From: Bacteroidales bacterium
Lineage (GTDB): Bacteria; Bacteroidota; Bacteroidia; Bacteroidales; JAFGXI01
Length of the DNA stretch: 64,000 nt
Reading direction: 5' to 3'
Assembly: GCA_016936665.1 (NCBI GenBank)
Contig: JAFGXI010000002.1
Location: 310,001 to 374,000 of the forward strand
Made by a program: the position numbers and the translations under genes. Shown piece by piece: positions 50,787-59,428 of the stretch. The notes below the pieces were generated by a model. It worked only from the letters and a program-made list of their open reading frames with translations. It ran no database searches and was not told the origin of the DNA. The number at the start of each line of letters is the position of its first letter. Positions within the stretch are counted from its first letter, which is position 1.

Positions 50787-52307
50787 TTAATGTTTAAAGT
50801 GTCTGATTCCTGTAAATACCATCGACATTCCATTTTCGTTACAAAAATCTATAGAATCTTGATCTTTAATAGATCCACCGGGTTGAATTACAGCTGTAAT
50901 CCCAGCTTTTTTAGCAATCTCAACAGAATCGGAAAATGGGAAGAAAGCATCGGAAGCCATCACAGCACCATTTAAATTAAAATTAAAACTTTTTGCTTTT
51001 TCGACGGCTTGTTTCAACGCATCAATCCTAGAAGTTTGACCGGTACCACTAGCCAACAATTGTCCATTTTTAGCTAAAACAATAGTGTTAGATTTAGTGT
51101 GTTTAACTAATTTGTTTGCAAACAATAAGTCAACAACTTCCTGCTCTGTAGGAGCCTTCTTTGTTACTGTTTTAAGATCGTTAACAGTTTCAACTTTAAT
51201 ATCTTTATCTTGATATAAAATGCCATTTAAAGCCGTTCTAAATGTTTTTTTAGGTAACTCTACAGACTTACGTACTAATAAAATTCTATTCTTCTTCGAT
51301 TTAAGAATTTCCAAAGCATCGTTGGTGTAAGAAGGAGCAATACATACTTCCATAAACAAAGTATTCATCTCTTCTGCAACAGCTTTATCTATTTCAACGT
51401 TTGTTACTACAATGCCACCAAATGCAGAAACAGGATCACCAGCTAATGCATCTTTCCATGCTTGAACTTTTTCATTTCGAGAAGCTAACCCACAAGCATT
51501 GTTATGCTTAAGAATTGCAAAAGTAGTTTCAGAAAAATCATCAATTAAATTAACTGCAGCATCAATATCCAACAAGTTATTGTACGAAACCTCTTTACCA
51601 TGCAATTGCTCAAACATAGCATCGAAATCTCCGTAGAAACGAGCTTCTTGATGAGGATTCTCGCCATATCTCAATGAACGAGAAACAGTTGTACTTTCTC
51701 TAAACTCGTTTAAATTCTCTTTTTCATTGAAATAATTGAATATGGCACTGTCGTAATGCGAAGATACTGCAAAAGCGCCTGCTGCTAATTGTCTTCTTTG
51801 CTCTATAGTCGTTGCTCCATTATTTTCTAAATACATTTCGAGGAATGTACGATATTGAGATTGTGAAGCAACAATAGCAACATCTTTAAAGTTTTTAGCT
51901 GCGGCTCTAATCAATGAAATTCCACCTATATCAATTTTTTCAATGATGTCTTGCTCTGGTGATTTTGAGGCAACAGTTGCTTCGAAAGGATATAAATCAA
52001 CAATGACTAAATCAATTTCAGGAATTTGGTATTCTTCAATCTGTTGCTGATCTCCTGAATTATCGCGACGATTTAAAATTCCGCCAAACACTTTTGGATG
52101 CAAAGTTTTAACTCTTCCTCCAAGTATCGATGGATAATCGGTTAAGGATTCAACGGCAATAACCTTTGCCCCTAAACTTTCTAAAAATGCTTGAGTTCCT
52201 CCTGTAGAGTACAATGTCACATCATTTTTAATTAATTCTCTGACAATTTCGTCGAGATTTTCTTTATGAAATACCGAAATTAATGCCGATTTAATTGATT
52301 TTTTCAT
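50787..52307 (-). CDS. purH: Bifunctional AICAR transformylase/IMP cyclohydrolase
   Basis: Enzyme of 506 residues for the last two steps of IMP synthesis. The N-terminal cyclohydrolase (MGS-like) domain carries SALISVFHKENLDEIVREL, LYSTGGTQAFLESLGA, GGRVKTLHPKVFGGIL and IDIGGISLIRAAAKN; the transformylase domain carries LRYGENPHQEARFYG, ILKHNNACGLA and MASDAFFPFSDSVEIAKKAG, ending with QPGGSIKDQDSIDFCNEN. The frame extends 13 codons further upstream, but the ATG at 52307 gives the conserved start MKKSIKSALISVFHK. Confidence 0.96.
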   Translation of the reverse strand: MKKSIKSALISVFHKENLDEIVRELIKNDVTLYSTGGTQAFLESLGAKVIAVESLTDYPSILGGRVKTLHPKVFGGILNRRDNSGDQQQIEEYQIPEIDLVIVDLYPFEATVASKSPEQDIIEKIDIGGISLIRAAAKNFKDVAIVASQSQYRTFLEMYLENNGATTIEQRRQLAAGAFAVSSHYDSAIFNYFNEKENLNEFRESTTVSRSLRYGENPHQEARFYGDFDAMFEQLHGKEVSYNNLLDIDAAVNLIDDFSETTFAILKHNNACGLASRNEKVQAWKDALAGDPVSAFGGIVVTNVEIDKAVAEEMNTLFMEVCIAPSYTNDALEILKSKKNRILLVRKSVELPKKTFRTALNGILYQDKDIKVETVNDLKTVTKKAPTEQEVVDLLFANKLVKHTKSNTIVLAKNGQLLASGTGQTSRIDALKQAVEKAKSFNFNLNGAVMASDAFFPFSDSVEIAKKAGITAVIQPGGSIKDQDSIDFCNENGMSMVFTGIRHFKH

Positions 52308-52491
52308 GATTTTTTTCAGTTGAAAATTATTTTGCAAAAGTCTCATTTTATGATGACAACATGAAATAAAAACAGGTGTTTTTTATCAACAATTCATAGA
52401 AGATAACAGGATTATTGTATGTGTAAATATTTACAACAAAAAAACTCTTTATATTTTATCAAAAAAGGGAGAGTAATCGATAAGTAATTAT

Positions 52492-52499
52492 TAATTTTG
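52492..52499 (+). promoter_or_regulatory. Promoter -7 box for the Crp/Fnr gene
   Basis: TAATTTTG, exact TAnnTTTG, 51 bases before the ATG at 52551. No -33 TTTG at the usual distance, as expected for an activator-dependent or weak promoter. Confidence 0.4.
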
Positions 52500-52550
52500 T
52501 GCTATTAAACATAATGACATTAACAAACGGTCATAGAAAAAAATAAATCG

Positions 52551-53252
52551 ATGAAGCATAAAGATATAAATTGCGAAAACTGTTTTATTAGTAAGTCTTC
52601 TGTTTTTAATGTTCTTTCTGATGAACAAAAAGAAACGCTTCGCCATAACCATTCTTGCTCGCATTATAAAAAAGGTGAAGTCATATACAAGGAGGGCGAC
52701 AAACCCACCGGTTTAATTTGTCTTGCCGACGGAAAAGTTAAAATTTTCAAAGAAGGTGTGGGAGGAAGAGAACAGATTGTAAGAATGGCAAAACCTGTTG
52801 GTTTTATTGGATATAGAGCACTATTCGCAAGCGAAAACTATATTGCATCAGCTATTGCAATCGAAGATTCTACCGTTTGTAATATCGAGAAGAAAGCCCT
52901 TTTCGAAATGCTAGAGAAAAATAGCGAATTTGCAATAAACATTATTAGATCTTTAGCAACAGAGCTTGGCTTTTCAAATTCAAGAACAGTCACTTTAACT
53001 CAAAAACACATTAGAGGAAGACTTGCAGAATCCTTAATCTTTTTAATGGAGACCTATGGTTTTGAAGACGATGCAAAAACATTAAAAGTCTATCTATCGA
53101 GAGAAGATATTGCTAACCTTTCAAATATGACAACTTCAAATGCAATCAGAACATTATCGACATTTGCTTCGGAGAATGTAATAAGTTTAGATGGCAGAAA
53201 AATTAGTATTAACGATATAAGAGCCCTCAATAAAATTAGTGAAATGGGTTAA
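52551..53252 (+). CDS. Crp/Fnr family transcriptional regulator
   Basis: Regulator of 233 residues. Cyclic-nucleotide-type beta-roll about 30-140 (YKKGEVIYKEGDKPTGLICL, GKVKIFKEGVGGREQIVRM), dimerisation helix about 140-165, winged helix-turn-helix about 175-230 with YLSREDIANLSNMTTSNAIR as recognition unit. Near the N-terminus Cys8 and Cys11 (NCENC) plus Cys36 (HSCSHY) offer ligands for an FNR-like iron-sulfur cluster; spacing differs from E. coli FNR, so oxygen sensing is only a hypothesis. In an anaerobe with a hydrogenase nearby it is a reasonable redox regulator candidate. A DUF4293 gene follows after ten bases. Confidence 0.9.
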   Translation: MKHKDINCENCFISKSSVFNVLSDEQKETLRHNHSCSHYKKGEVIYKEGDKPTGLICLADGKVKIFKEGVGGREQIVRMAKPVGFIGYRALFASENYIASAIAIEDSTVCNIEKKALFEMLEKNSEFAINIIRSLATELGFSNSRTVTLTQKHIRGRLAESLIFLMETYGFEDDAKTLKVYLSREDIANLSNMTTSNAIRTLSTFASENVISLDGRKISINDIRALNKISEMG

Positions 53253-53262
53253 ATTTCAGATT

Positions 53263-53724
53263 ATGATTCAGAGAATTCAAAGCCTATATCTTCTTATTAG
53301 CGGCATTTTATATGCTTTACTTTTTTGGCTTCCATTAAACGAAATGATCAATGGGACACACGTAATTCGTCTTTATATCTATGGCTTATACGAAGTTGTT
53401 GGCGATACTCAAGAAATTGTGTCAGAATCCTATCCAACGCTTATTTTATCGACAATAGCACTTATTTTTTCTACAATATCAATATTTCTATTTAAAAACA
53501 GAAAAGCCCAGATGAGACTAAGCTTATACACTTCCATCCTATCTATTGGTATTGCATTTTTAGTTTTCTTTTTTATTTATAGAATATCAGATAATAATCA
53601 CACAGGTATTGGCTTTTCAGTTGGTTTGTTGTTTCCAATACTATCATCATTTTTCTCATACATGGCATTTCGCGCCATTAAAAAAGACGACGATTTAATT
53701 AAGTCAATCGATCGCATCCGATAA
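53263..53724 (+). CDS. DUF4293 family membrane protein
   Basis: Small integral membrane protein of 153 residues with four hydrophobic helices (IQSLYLLISGILYALLFWLP, PTLILSTIALIFSTISIFLF, LYTSILSIGIAFLVFFFIY, IGFSVGLLFPILSSFFSYMA). The N-terminus MIQRIQSLYLLI and the C-terminal FRAIKKDDDLIKSIDRIR are hallmarks of DUF4293, a Bacteroidota family of unknown function. The frame is open eight codons upstream (53239), overlapping the Crp/Fnr gene; the ATG at 53263 fits the family. Confidence 0.88.
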   Translation: MIQRIQSLYLLISGILYALLFWLPLNEMINGTHVIRLYIYGLYEVVGDTQEIVSESYPTLILSTIALIFSTISIFLFKNRKAQMRLSLYTSILSIGIAFLVFFFIYRISDNNHTGIGFSVGLLFPILSSFFSYMAFRAIKKDDDLIKSIDRIR

Positions 53725-53804
53725 TAATTGCAGACCTTACGTTAAATTTTGTTAAGAGGCATAAATATTGCTGTTTGTCATGTTTTTAAAATCTTTATTT
53801 TTTT

Positions 53805-53812
53805 TAGATTTG
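53805..53812 (+). promoter_or_regulatory. Promoter -7 box for the DUF1573 gene
   Basis: TAGATTTG, exact TAnnTTTG, 31 bases before the ATG at 53844. Confidence 0.4.
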
Positions 53813-53843
53813 TTCTAAATAAGAAAACTTAATAATTAACAAG

Positions 53844-54929
53844 ATGAAACACATTACATTTTTATTGCTTTTGAGCTTATTTAGTATTGGGCTTAATGCA
53901 CAAAACTCAAAAATTGTTTTTGAACAAGAAACTCACGATTTTGGCACAATTCAGGAAATTGACGGTCCCCAGAGTTACGAGTTTGTATTTAAGAACGACG
54001 GCAGTTCTCCATTAATTGTAAATAATGTTACGGCATCTTGTGGATGTACAACTCCGGAATGGACCAAAGCGCCTATCCCAAAAGGAGGAACAGGAACAAT
54101 AAAAGTTAGCTTCGATCCTAAAAACAGACCAGGGCCATTCAACAAAAGTATTACAGTGGCGTCAAATGCGTCAAATAATAACGTTGTTCTACATATTAAA
54201 GGCGAAGTTAATGAACGTGTTAAAACGGTAGACGATAATTACAAATACTCAATTGGAGATTTAAAATTAAAGTCTAATCATGTCGCAATGACAAAAATAG
54301 CTTCTAATTCAACTAAAACAGAACCTATCGAATTCTATAATCCAACCAACAAGCCTATTTCTGTAAGTTTCGATGAGATTCCTAAACATATTACAATTGA
54401 TAAGATTGACTTTATTGTTGAACCTCAAAAAACACAGTTAGTACAAGTTACTTATAATGGAACTCTTAAAAAGGATTTTGGATTTGTAAGCGACAGAATT
54501 ATGTTGATTGTTAATAAAGAAAGAGATCCCAAAAACAGAATTACAGTAAGTGCCGATATCTTCGAAGATTTTTCAACGTACACAGAAAAACAATTAGCCG
54601 AAGCTCCAGTTATCGAGTTTAAAGAAAACGAGTTTGAGTTTGGAACCATTAATCAAGGCGATAAAAAAGATTTTAAATTTGAATTTACTAACAAAGGAAA
54701 AACAGATTTATACATTAGAAAAATTAAAACAAGTTGTGGTTGTACAGCTACTAAAGCAGACTCTGAAGTTATCAAACCTGGTCAAACAAGTTTTATTGAT
54801 GTAACTTTTAATTCAAGAGGTAAAAGCGGTAAACAAAATAAAACCATCACAATTATCACAAACGATCCCAAAAACTCACAAATAGTGCTGAGAGTAAAAG
54901 GAGATGTTATTGTTCCCAAACAGAATTAG
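53844..54929 (+). CDS. Secreted protein with two DUF1573 domains
   Basis: Exported protein of 361 residues: signal peptide 1-19 (ending GLNAQ), an Ig-like DUF1573 domain about 25-125 (HDFGTIQEIDGPQSYEFVFK, NVTASCGCTTPEWTKAPI), a diverged middle domain about 135-235, and a second DUF1573 domain about 250-355 (FEFGTINQGDKKDFKFEF, KIKTSCGCTATKADSEVIKP, FNSRGKSGKQNKTITIITN). Each DUF1573 keeps the SCGCT motif. ASPM/MSP-type immunoglobulin folds like these are very common in Bacteroidota; function unknown, probably periplasmic or surface protein binding. A terminator follows. Confidence 0.88.
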   Translation: MKHITFLLLLSLFSIGLNAQNSKIVFEQETHDFGTIQEIDGPQSYEFVFKNDGSSPLIVNNVTASCGCTTPEWTKAPIPKGGTGTIKVSFDPKNRPGPFNKSITVASNASNNNVVLHIKGEVNERVKTVDDNYKYSIGDLKLKSNHVAMTKIASNSTKTEPIEFYNPTNKPISVSFDEIPKHITIDKIDFIVEPQKTQLVQVTYNGTLKKDFGFVSDRIMLIVNKERDPKNRITVSADIFEDFSTYTEKQLAEAPVIEFKENEFEFGTINQGDKKDFKFEFTNKGKTDLYIRKIKTSCGCTATKADSEVIKPGQTSFIDVTFNSRGKSGKQNKTITIITNDPKNSQIVLRVKGDVIVPKQN

Positions 54930-54955
54930 ACATCAGCTTTTTTAACAATATTTAA

Positions 54956-54989
54956 AAACTGCTTTATAACACAAAGCAGTTTTTTTTAT
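54956..54989 (+). terminator. Rho-independent terminator of the DUF1573 gene
   Basis: AAACTGCTTTATAACACAAAGCAGTTTTTTTTATT: AAACTGCTTT pairs with AAAGCAGTTT around an eight-base loop, then T8. The next promoter's -7 box begins within two bases of its T-tract. Confidence 0.8.
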
Positions 54990-54990
54990 T

Positions 54991-54998
54991 TACTTTTG
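54991..54998 (+). promoter_or_regulatory. Promoter -7 box for the thioredoxin-like gene
   Basis: TACTTTTG, exact TAnnTTTG, 30 bases before the ATG at 55029, directly behind the T-tract of the preceding terminator. Confidence 0.5.
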
Positions 54999-55028
54999 TG
55001 CAAACTTTTTTAAACTAAGTATATAGAT

Positions 55029-55367
55029 ATGTTAATGACAAATTTAGAGCATGTAGAAAGCGCTGCTCATCACAAAGAAGTATTAGAAAATAACGAAAAT
55101 GTAATGATTTGCTGTGGCAGAATGGGTCCGATGTGTATTCCTGTTTACATTTCGATGGAAGAGTTAAGAGAAGAATATCCTAACGTGAAATTTATGGATA
55201 TGGAATTCGATCATCCCGAAGCATACGTTATTAGAAATGCTCCTGAATGTTCTGGATTTATGGGCTTACCATTTACTATGTATTACAAAAATGGTAAAGT
55301 AGTAAAAGCGACTACCAGCATCCAAAGTAAGGATCAAATCGTAAACATTCTTAACGAAGTATTTTAA
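55029..55367 (+). CDS. Thioredoxin-like protein with non-standard cysteines
   Basis: Protein of 112 residues with thioredoxin-fold strands and the conserved cis-proline region (MGLPFTMYYKNGKVVKATTS), but no CxxC. At the active-site position it has CCGRMGPMCIPVY (Cys28, Cys29, Cys36), with one further Cys74 in APECSGF. No signal peptide, so cytosolic. It lies directly upstream of trxB, separated by a terminator, so it may be a substrate or partner of thioredoxin reductase; whether it does disulfide exchange with an unusual cysteine pair, or another task such as peroxide or metal handling, cannot be told. Similar proteins are widespread in Bacteroidota as unnamed thioredoxin-family members. Confidence 0.8.
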   Translation: MLMTNLEHVESAAHHKEVLENNENVMICCGRMGPMCIPVYISMEELREEYPNVKFMDMEFDHPEAYVIRNAPECSGFMGLPFTMYYKNGKVVKATTSIQSKDQIVNILNEVF

Positions 55368-55381
55368 AAATCAATATTTTG

Positions 55382-55416
55382 AAAAGAGCTGAGATAAAAC
55401 ATTTCAGCTCTTTTTA
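55382..55416 (+). terminator. Terminator between the thioredoxin-like gene and trxB
   Basis: AAAAGAGCTGA (55382-55392) pairs perfectly with TCAGCTCTTTT (55404-55414), then T. The trxB start at 55430 is only 14 bases behind, so read-through or a promoter hidden in the hairpin region must supply trxB. Confidence 0.7.
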
Positions 55417-55429
55417 CATTAATAAAATT

Positions 55430-56356
55430 ATGCATACACAAGAACAATTCGATCTTATTATTTTAGGTGGAGGTGCAGCAGGATTAACAGCCGGAATTTA
55501 TGCATCAAGAGCCAAATTATCAACTTTAATTCTTAATGAAGGAATGGTTGGTGGCCAAATGATTTTAACATACGAAATCGCCAATTACCCTGGTTACGAA
55601 AATATTTCAGGATATCAGTTATCTATGAGCATGAAGAAGCAAGCTGAAACTTTTGGTTGCGTTATTAAACAAAACATCACTATAGATCAACTCGACATAC
55701 AAGGCGAAATAAAAAGCGTAAAACTAAGTAATGGCAATGTATACACTTCTAAAGCTATAATACTTGCTACAGGTGGTAGTTCTAGAAATTTGAATGTAAA
55801 AGGCGAAGATGAATTTAAAGGACGGGGCATTTCGTATTGTGCGACTTGCGATGGCGACTTTTATACAGGCCAAGATATTATTGTTGTAGGAGGTGGTAAT
55901 TCTGCGCTAGAAGAAGCTGTTTCACTTACAAAATATGCAAAAACAGTAACTATCGTTCACCAATTCGATTATTTCCAAGCCTTTGAGCACGCTGTTGAAA
56001 TGGCTCAGAAAAACGAAAAGATTAGTTTTATACTCAATTCAACCATAACAGGTTTTCATGGCGATGAAAAGTTAAAATACGTGGAGATTAAAAACTTAAA
56101 AACGGATGAGATTTCAAAAAAAGAAATCGATGGAGTATTTATTTTCATAGGTTATGCGGCTAATACATCAAAACTTAAATCGCACATTGCAATCAATCAA
56201 TATGGAGAGATTATTACTGATGAGACCATGGCAACTAATGTTCCAGGAGTATTTGCAGCCGGTGATGTTAGAGCAAAAAAAATACGACAAATCGCTACAG
56301 CTGTTAGCGATGGCGCAATAGCTGCTGTTAGCGCTATCGAATACGTTCAGAAGTAA
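55430..56356 (+). CDS. trxB: Thioredoxin reductase
   Basis: Flavoprotein of 308 residues that reduces thioredoxin with NADPH. FAD site FDLIILGGGAAGLTAGIYASR near the N-terminus; redox-active CATCDGDF (CxxC) near residue 138; NADPH site IIVVGGGNSALEEAVSLTKY; final FAD motif VPGVFAAGDVRAKKIRQIAT. The frame is open from 55379, but those 17 codons lie in the terminator; the ATG at 55430 gives the standard length. Confidence 0.95.
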   Translation: MHTQEQFDLIILGGGAAGLTAGIYASRAKLSTLILNEGMVGGQMILTYEIANYPGYENISGYQLSMSMKKQAETFGCVIKQNITIDQLDIQGEIKSVKLSNGNVYTSKAIILATGGSSRNLNVKGEDEFKGRGISYCATCDGDFYTGQDIIVVGGGNSALEEAVSLTKYAKTVTIVHQFDYFQAFEHAVEMAQKNEKISFILNSTITGFHGDEKLKYVEIKNLKTDEISKKEIDGVFIFIGYAANTSKLKSHIAINQYGEIITDETMATNVPGVFAAGDVRAKKIRQIATAVSDGAIAAVSAIEYVQK

Positions 56357-56384
56357 CTGATAAATATCTTTTAAACTTGAAGTA

Positions 56385-56418
56385 AAAGCCATTATCTTTG
56401 TAGGGTAATGGCTTTTTT
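56385..56418 (+). terminator. Terminator of trxB, overlapping the meaB 5' end and enclosing a -7 box
   Basis: AAAGCCATTA (56385-56394) pairs with TAATGGCTTT (56405-56414), followed by TTTT. The loop holds TATCTTTG (56393-56400), an exact -7 box, so one sequence would be trxB terminator and meaB promoter. The possible ATG at 56408 lies in the right arm. Confidence 0.65.
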
Positions 56419-56419
56419 T

Positions 56420-57523
56420 ATGGATATCGAGCATCACGAAAATAAGGAAGAATTCAAACACCTAAAAGTAAATAAAGGCGTTAAAGAGACTAAAAGCGTA
56501 AACCCCAATTTAAAAAAGATTAAACGCAAAACCCTTTCCGCTGAAGACCTTTTCAAGCAGATTATTGCTGGAGATATGCCTGCATTAAGTCGATCTATTA
56601 CCCTAATAGAAAGTGCGCACGAAAAGCACCAACAATTGGCTAAAGAAATCATCAATTTGTGTTTACCATATTCTGGAAAAGCTAGAAGAATTGGTATAAC
56701 AGGCGTTCCCGGTGTAGGTAAAAGCACATTTATTGAAGCTTTCGGTCTGGAACTTACAAAAGCTGGTCATAAACTGGCAATCTTAGCTATCGACCCTAGC
56801 AGCGAACGTTCTAAAGGTAGCATATTAGGCGATAAAACAAGAATGGAAGAACTGGTTAAAACACCAAATGTTTTTATTCGCCCCTCTCCTTCTTCGGGTA
56901 CACTTGGAGGAGTTGCCAGAAAAACAAGAGAGAGCATTATATTATGCGAAGTTGCCGGTTTCGAAACTATTTTAATAGAGACTGTCGGTGTGGGACAATC
57001 TGAGGTTGCAGTTCACTCAATGACAGACTTCTTTTTATTACTAATGCTTTCTGGCGCAGGCGATGAACTTCAAGGCATCAAACGAGGAATTATGGAAATG
57101 GCAGACACTATTGCCATTACTAAAGCAGACAATGATAATATATTAAAGGCAAAAACAGCGGCCTCCGAGTATAAAAATGCTTTGCATCTGCTTCCTTCTA
57201 ATTCTAAAGAATGGGAAACAAAAGTTTATACCTGCTCTTCGGTTACCAAAGAAGGAATTGCCGAAATTAGTAATACAATAAGCGATTTCTTCATACTAGG
57301 TAAAAGCAACGGAAGTATTGCTACTAAGCGCTCTCAACAAGCTTTATATTGGTTAAAAGAAAGCATTAAAGAACATCTGAACTATAGCTTGTTCAGAAAT
57401 GAATCAATATCAATGCTGATTGAGGATCTGCAAAAACATGTCGAAAATATGGAGATAAATCCTTTCGATGCTGCAGATCAGATTTTTAAAGCCTACATCG
57501 AGGCTATAAAACAGTCTTCATAA
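56420..57523 (+). CDS. meaB: Methylmalonyl-CoA mutase-associated GTPase MeaB
   Basis: G3E-type GTPase of 367 residues that protects and reactivates the B12 enzyme methylmalonyl-CoA mutase. Motifs: P-loop [74 protein letters not shown] and TKADNDN (base recognition). An in-frame ATG at 56408 lies inside the terminator stem; the ATG at 56420 ([12 protein letters not shown]) is the more likely start. The mutase genes are not in the window. Its 3' end overlaps convergent pyrF by 20 bases. It implies a propionate/succinate pathway through methylmalonyl-CoA. Confidence 0.93.
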   Translation: MDIEHHENKEEFKHLKVNKGVKETKSVNPNLKKIKRKTLSAEDLFKQIIAGDMPALSRSITLIESAHEKHQQLAKEIINLCLPYSGKARRIGITGVPGVGKSTFIEAFGLELTKAGHKLAILAIDPSSERSKGSILGDKTRMEELVKTPNVFIRPSPSSGTLGGVARKTRESIILCEVAGFETILIETVGVGQSEVAVHSMTDFFLLLMLSGAGDELQGIKRGIMEMADTIAITKADNDNILKAKTAASEYKNALHLLPSNSKEWETKVYTCSSVTKEGIAEISNTISDFFILGKSNGSIATKRSQQALYWLKESIKEHLNYSLFRNESISMLIEDLQKHVENMEINPFDAADQIFKAYIEAIKQSS

Positions 57524-58316
57524 GTTTTTGTAATGCAAAAGCTTCTTCTGCTGCTCTACTTTGGTATTGATTGTCGTTGGAAGCATAAATTATTCCTCTA
57601 CTTGAATTAATAAGTAAACCTCCATTGCTGTTAGCCCCATTAGCTAATACTTCTTCTAAGCTTCCTCCTTGAGCGCCAACGCCTGGAACCAATAGAAAAT
57701 GTTCTGGAACTATCGCTCTAACATCTTTAAGCATTTCGGCTTTTGTTGCACCGACTACATACATCATTCTTGTTTTATCGGCCCACTCTTGCGATTTTTC
57801 TAGAACCTTTTCAAATAGTTTTCTATTTTCTTTATCGCTATGCATTTGGAAATCGAACGCTCCTTTATTGCTTGTGAGAGCCAGTAAAATTACCCACTTA
57901 TTTTCATATTCTAAAAAAGGCATTACAGAATCTTCACCCATATATGGAGCAACTGTTACTGCATCGAAATTAAAATGCTCGAAGAAAGCTTTGGCATACA
58001 TTTTTGATGTATTACCTATGTCGCCTCTTTTTGCATCAGCAATTGTAAAAATATTAGGATATTTAGTATTCAAATAATCCATAGTTTTCTCCAATGATTG
58101 CCAGCCTGCAATTCCAAGACTCTCATAAAAAGCTAAATTAGGTTTATAAGCCACTGTGTATTGATGTGTCGAATCTATTATTGCTTTGTTAAACTCAAAA
58201 ATTGGATCTTCGGAATTTAATAAAAATGAAGGAATTTTATTCAAGTCACTATCTAGCCCCACACACAGGAGACTCTTCTTAATTTTAATTTCTTCGACAA
58301 GTTGGTTGTAATTCAT
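57504..58316 (-). CDS. pyrF: Orotidine 5'-phosphate decarboxylase (type 2)
   Basis: Pyrimidine enzyme of 270 residues, last step to UMP. Type 2 features: [19 protein letters not shown] near the N-terminus, the catalytic [19 protein letters not shown] near residue 92, [16 protein letters not shown] and [20 protein letters not shown] with SSRGIIYAS near the end. It is the last gene of the minus-strand run purM-prfA-pyrF, ten bases behind prfA, and overlaps the end of meaB. Confidence 0.95.
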   Translation of the reverse strand: MNYNQLVEEIKIKKSLLCVGLDSDLNKIPSFLLNSEDPIFEFNKAIIDSTHQYTVAYKPNLAFYESLGIAGWQSLEKTMDYLNTKYPNIFTIADAKRGDIGNTSKMYAKAFFEHFNFDAVTVAPYMGEDSVMPFLEYENKWVILLALTSNKGAFDFQMHSDKENRKLFEKVLEKSQEWADKTRMMYVVGATKAEMLKDVRAIVPEHFLLVPGVGAQGGSLEEVLANGANSNGGLLINSSRGIIYASNDNQYQSRAAEEAFALQKLMKTVL

Positions 58317-58326
58317 ATCTTTTCAA

Positions 58327-59409
58327 TTAAGCCATTCCACTCTCTTTCAAACGTTCTGCATTTTCTTCCATTTGCAGTTTATCGATAATTTCTTGAATGT
58401 CGCCATCCATTATTGCCGGCAGATTATACAAGGTTAATCCAATTCTATGATCGGTAACACGACCCTGTGGATAATTATATGTTCTAATTTTTGCAGATCT
58501 GTCGCCGGTTGAAACCATTGTTTTACGTTTAGATGAAATTTCATCTAAATATTTCTGATGTTCTAAATTGTAAATTCTAGTTCTTAATTCTTTCATTGCC
58601 TTATCCAAATTTTTAAGCTGAGATTTTTGGTCTTGGCAAGTCACAACAATTCCGGTAGGCATGTGAGTTAAACGAACCGCCGAATAAGTTGTATTAACCG
58701 ATTGACCACCAGGCCCCGATGAACAGTAGGTATCTTTACGAATGTCGGATTGATTCAGTTCAATATCGAACTCTTCGGCTTCGGGCAACACAGCTACCGA
58801 TGCCGCAGAAGTATGAACTCTACCTTGTGTTTCTGTTTGAGGCACACGCTGTACACGGTGTACACCAGACTCATATTTTAACGTGCCATACACTTTAGAG
58901 CCTGTTACCTCAACAACAACTTCTTTGTATCCACCAGAAGTTCCTTCTGTTGCCGAAGTAATTGAATATTTCCACCCTTTAGCATCGAAATATTTGCCAT
59001 ACATTCTGTACAAATCACCGGCAAAAATACTCGCTTCATCGCCACCGGTTCCTGCACGAACTTCTAATACTGCATTTTTATCGTCTTCTGGATCCGAAGG
59101 CAAAAGAAGTATTTTAATTTCACTTTCTAGAGGCTCTACTTGCGATTCTAACTCTTCAATTTCCATTTTAGCCATTTCGCGCATTTCCGGATCACTTTCC
59201 GTAGCTAATATTTCTTTTGAAGAATTAATATTGGTAACAATATTTTTATATTTCTTGTATGCATCGATAAGGGGTTCTAACGACTTATATTCTTTATTTA
59301 GAGTAACATAACGCTTCATATCTGAAATAACATCCGGATCGGTTATTTGCTCTGCCACTTGATCGAAACGAATTTTTACACCTTCTAATTTTTCTAAAAA
59401 CATACTCAT
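58327..59409 (-). CDS. prfA: Peptide chain release factor 1
   Basis: Class I release factor of 360 residues for UAA and UAG. The tripeptide-anticodon-type PxT region is [20 protein letters not shown] followed by [10 protein letters not shown], and the catalytic GGQ loop is [19 protein letters not shown]. Other marks are [20 protein letters not shown] and [22 protein letters not shown] [20 protein letters not shown]. It lies between purM (19 bases) and pyrF (10 bases), probably one transcript. Confidence 0.96.
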   Translation of the reverse strand: MSMFLEKLEGVKIRFDQVAEQITDPDVISDMKRYVTLNKEYKSLEPLIDAYKKYKNIVTNINSSKEILATESDPEMREMAKMEIEELESQVEPLESEIKILLLPSDPEDDKNAVLEVRAGTGGDEASIFAGDLYRMYGKYFDAKGWKYSITSATEGTSGGYKEVVVEVTGSKVYGTLKYESGVHRVQRVPQTETQGRVHTSAASVAVLPEAEEFDIELNQSDIRKDTYCSSGPGGQSVNTTYSAVRLTHMPTGIVVTCQDQKSQLKNLDKAMKELRTRIYNLEHQKYLDEISSKRKTMVSTGDRSAKIRTYNYPQGRVTDHRIGLTLYNLPAIMDGDIQEIIDKLQMEENAERLKESGMA

Positions 59410-59428
59410 ATTCTAATTTTTCTAATCA

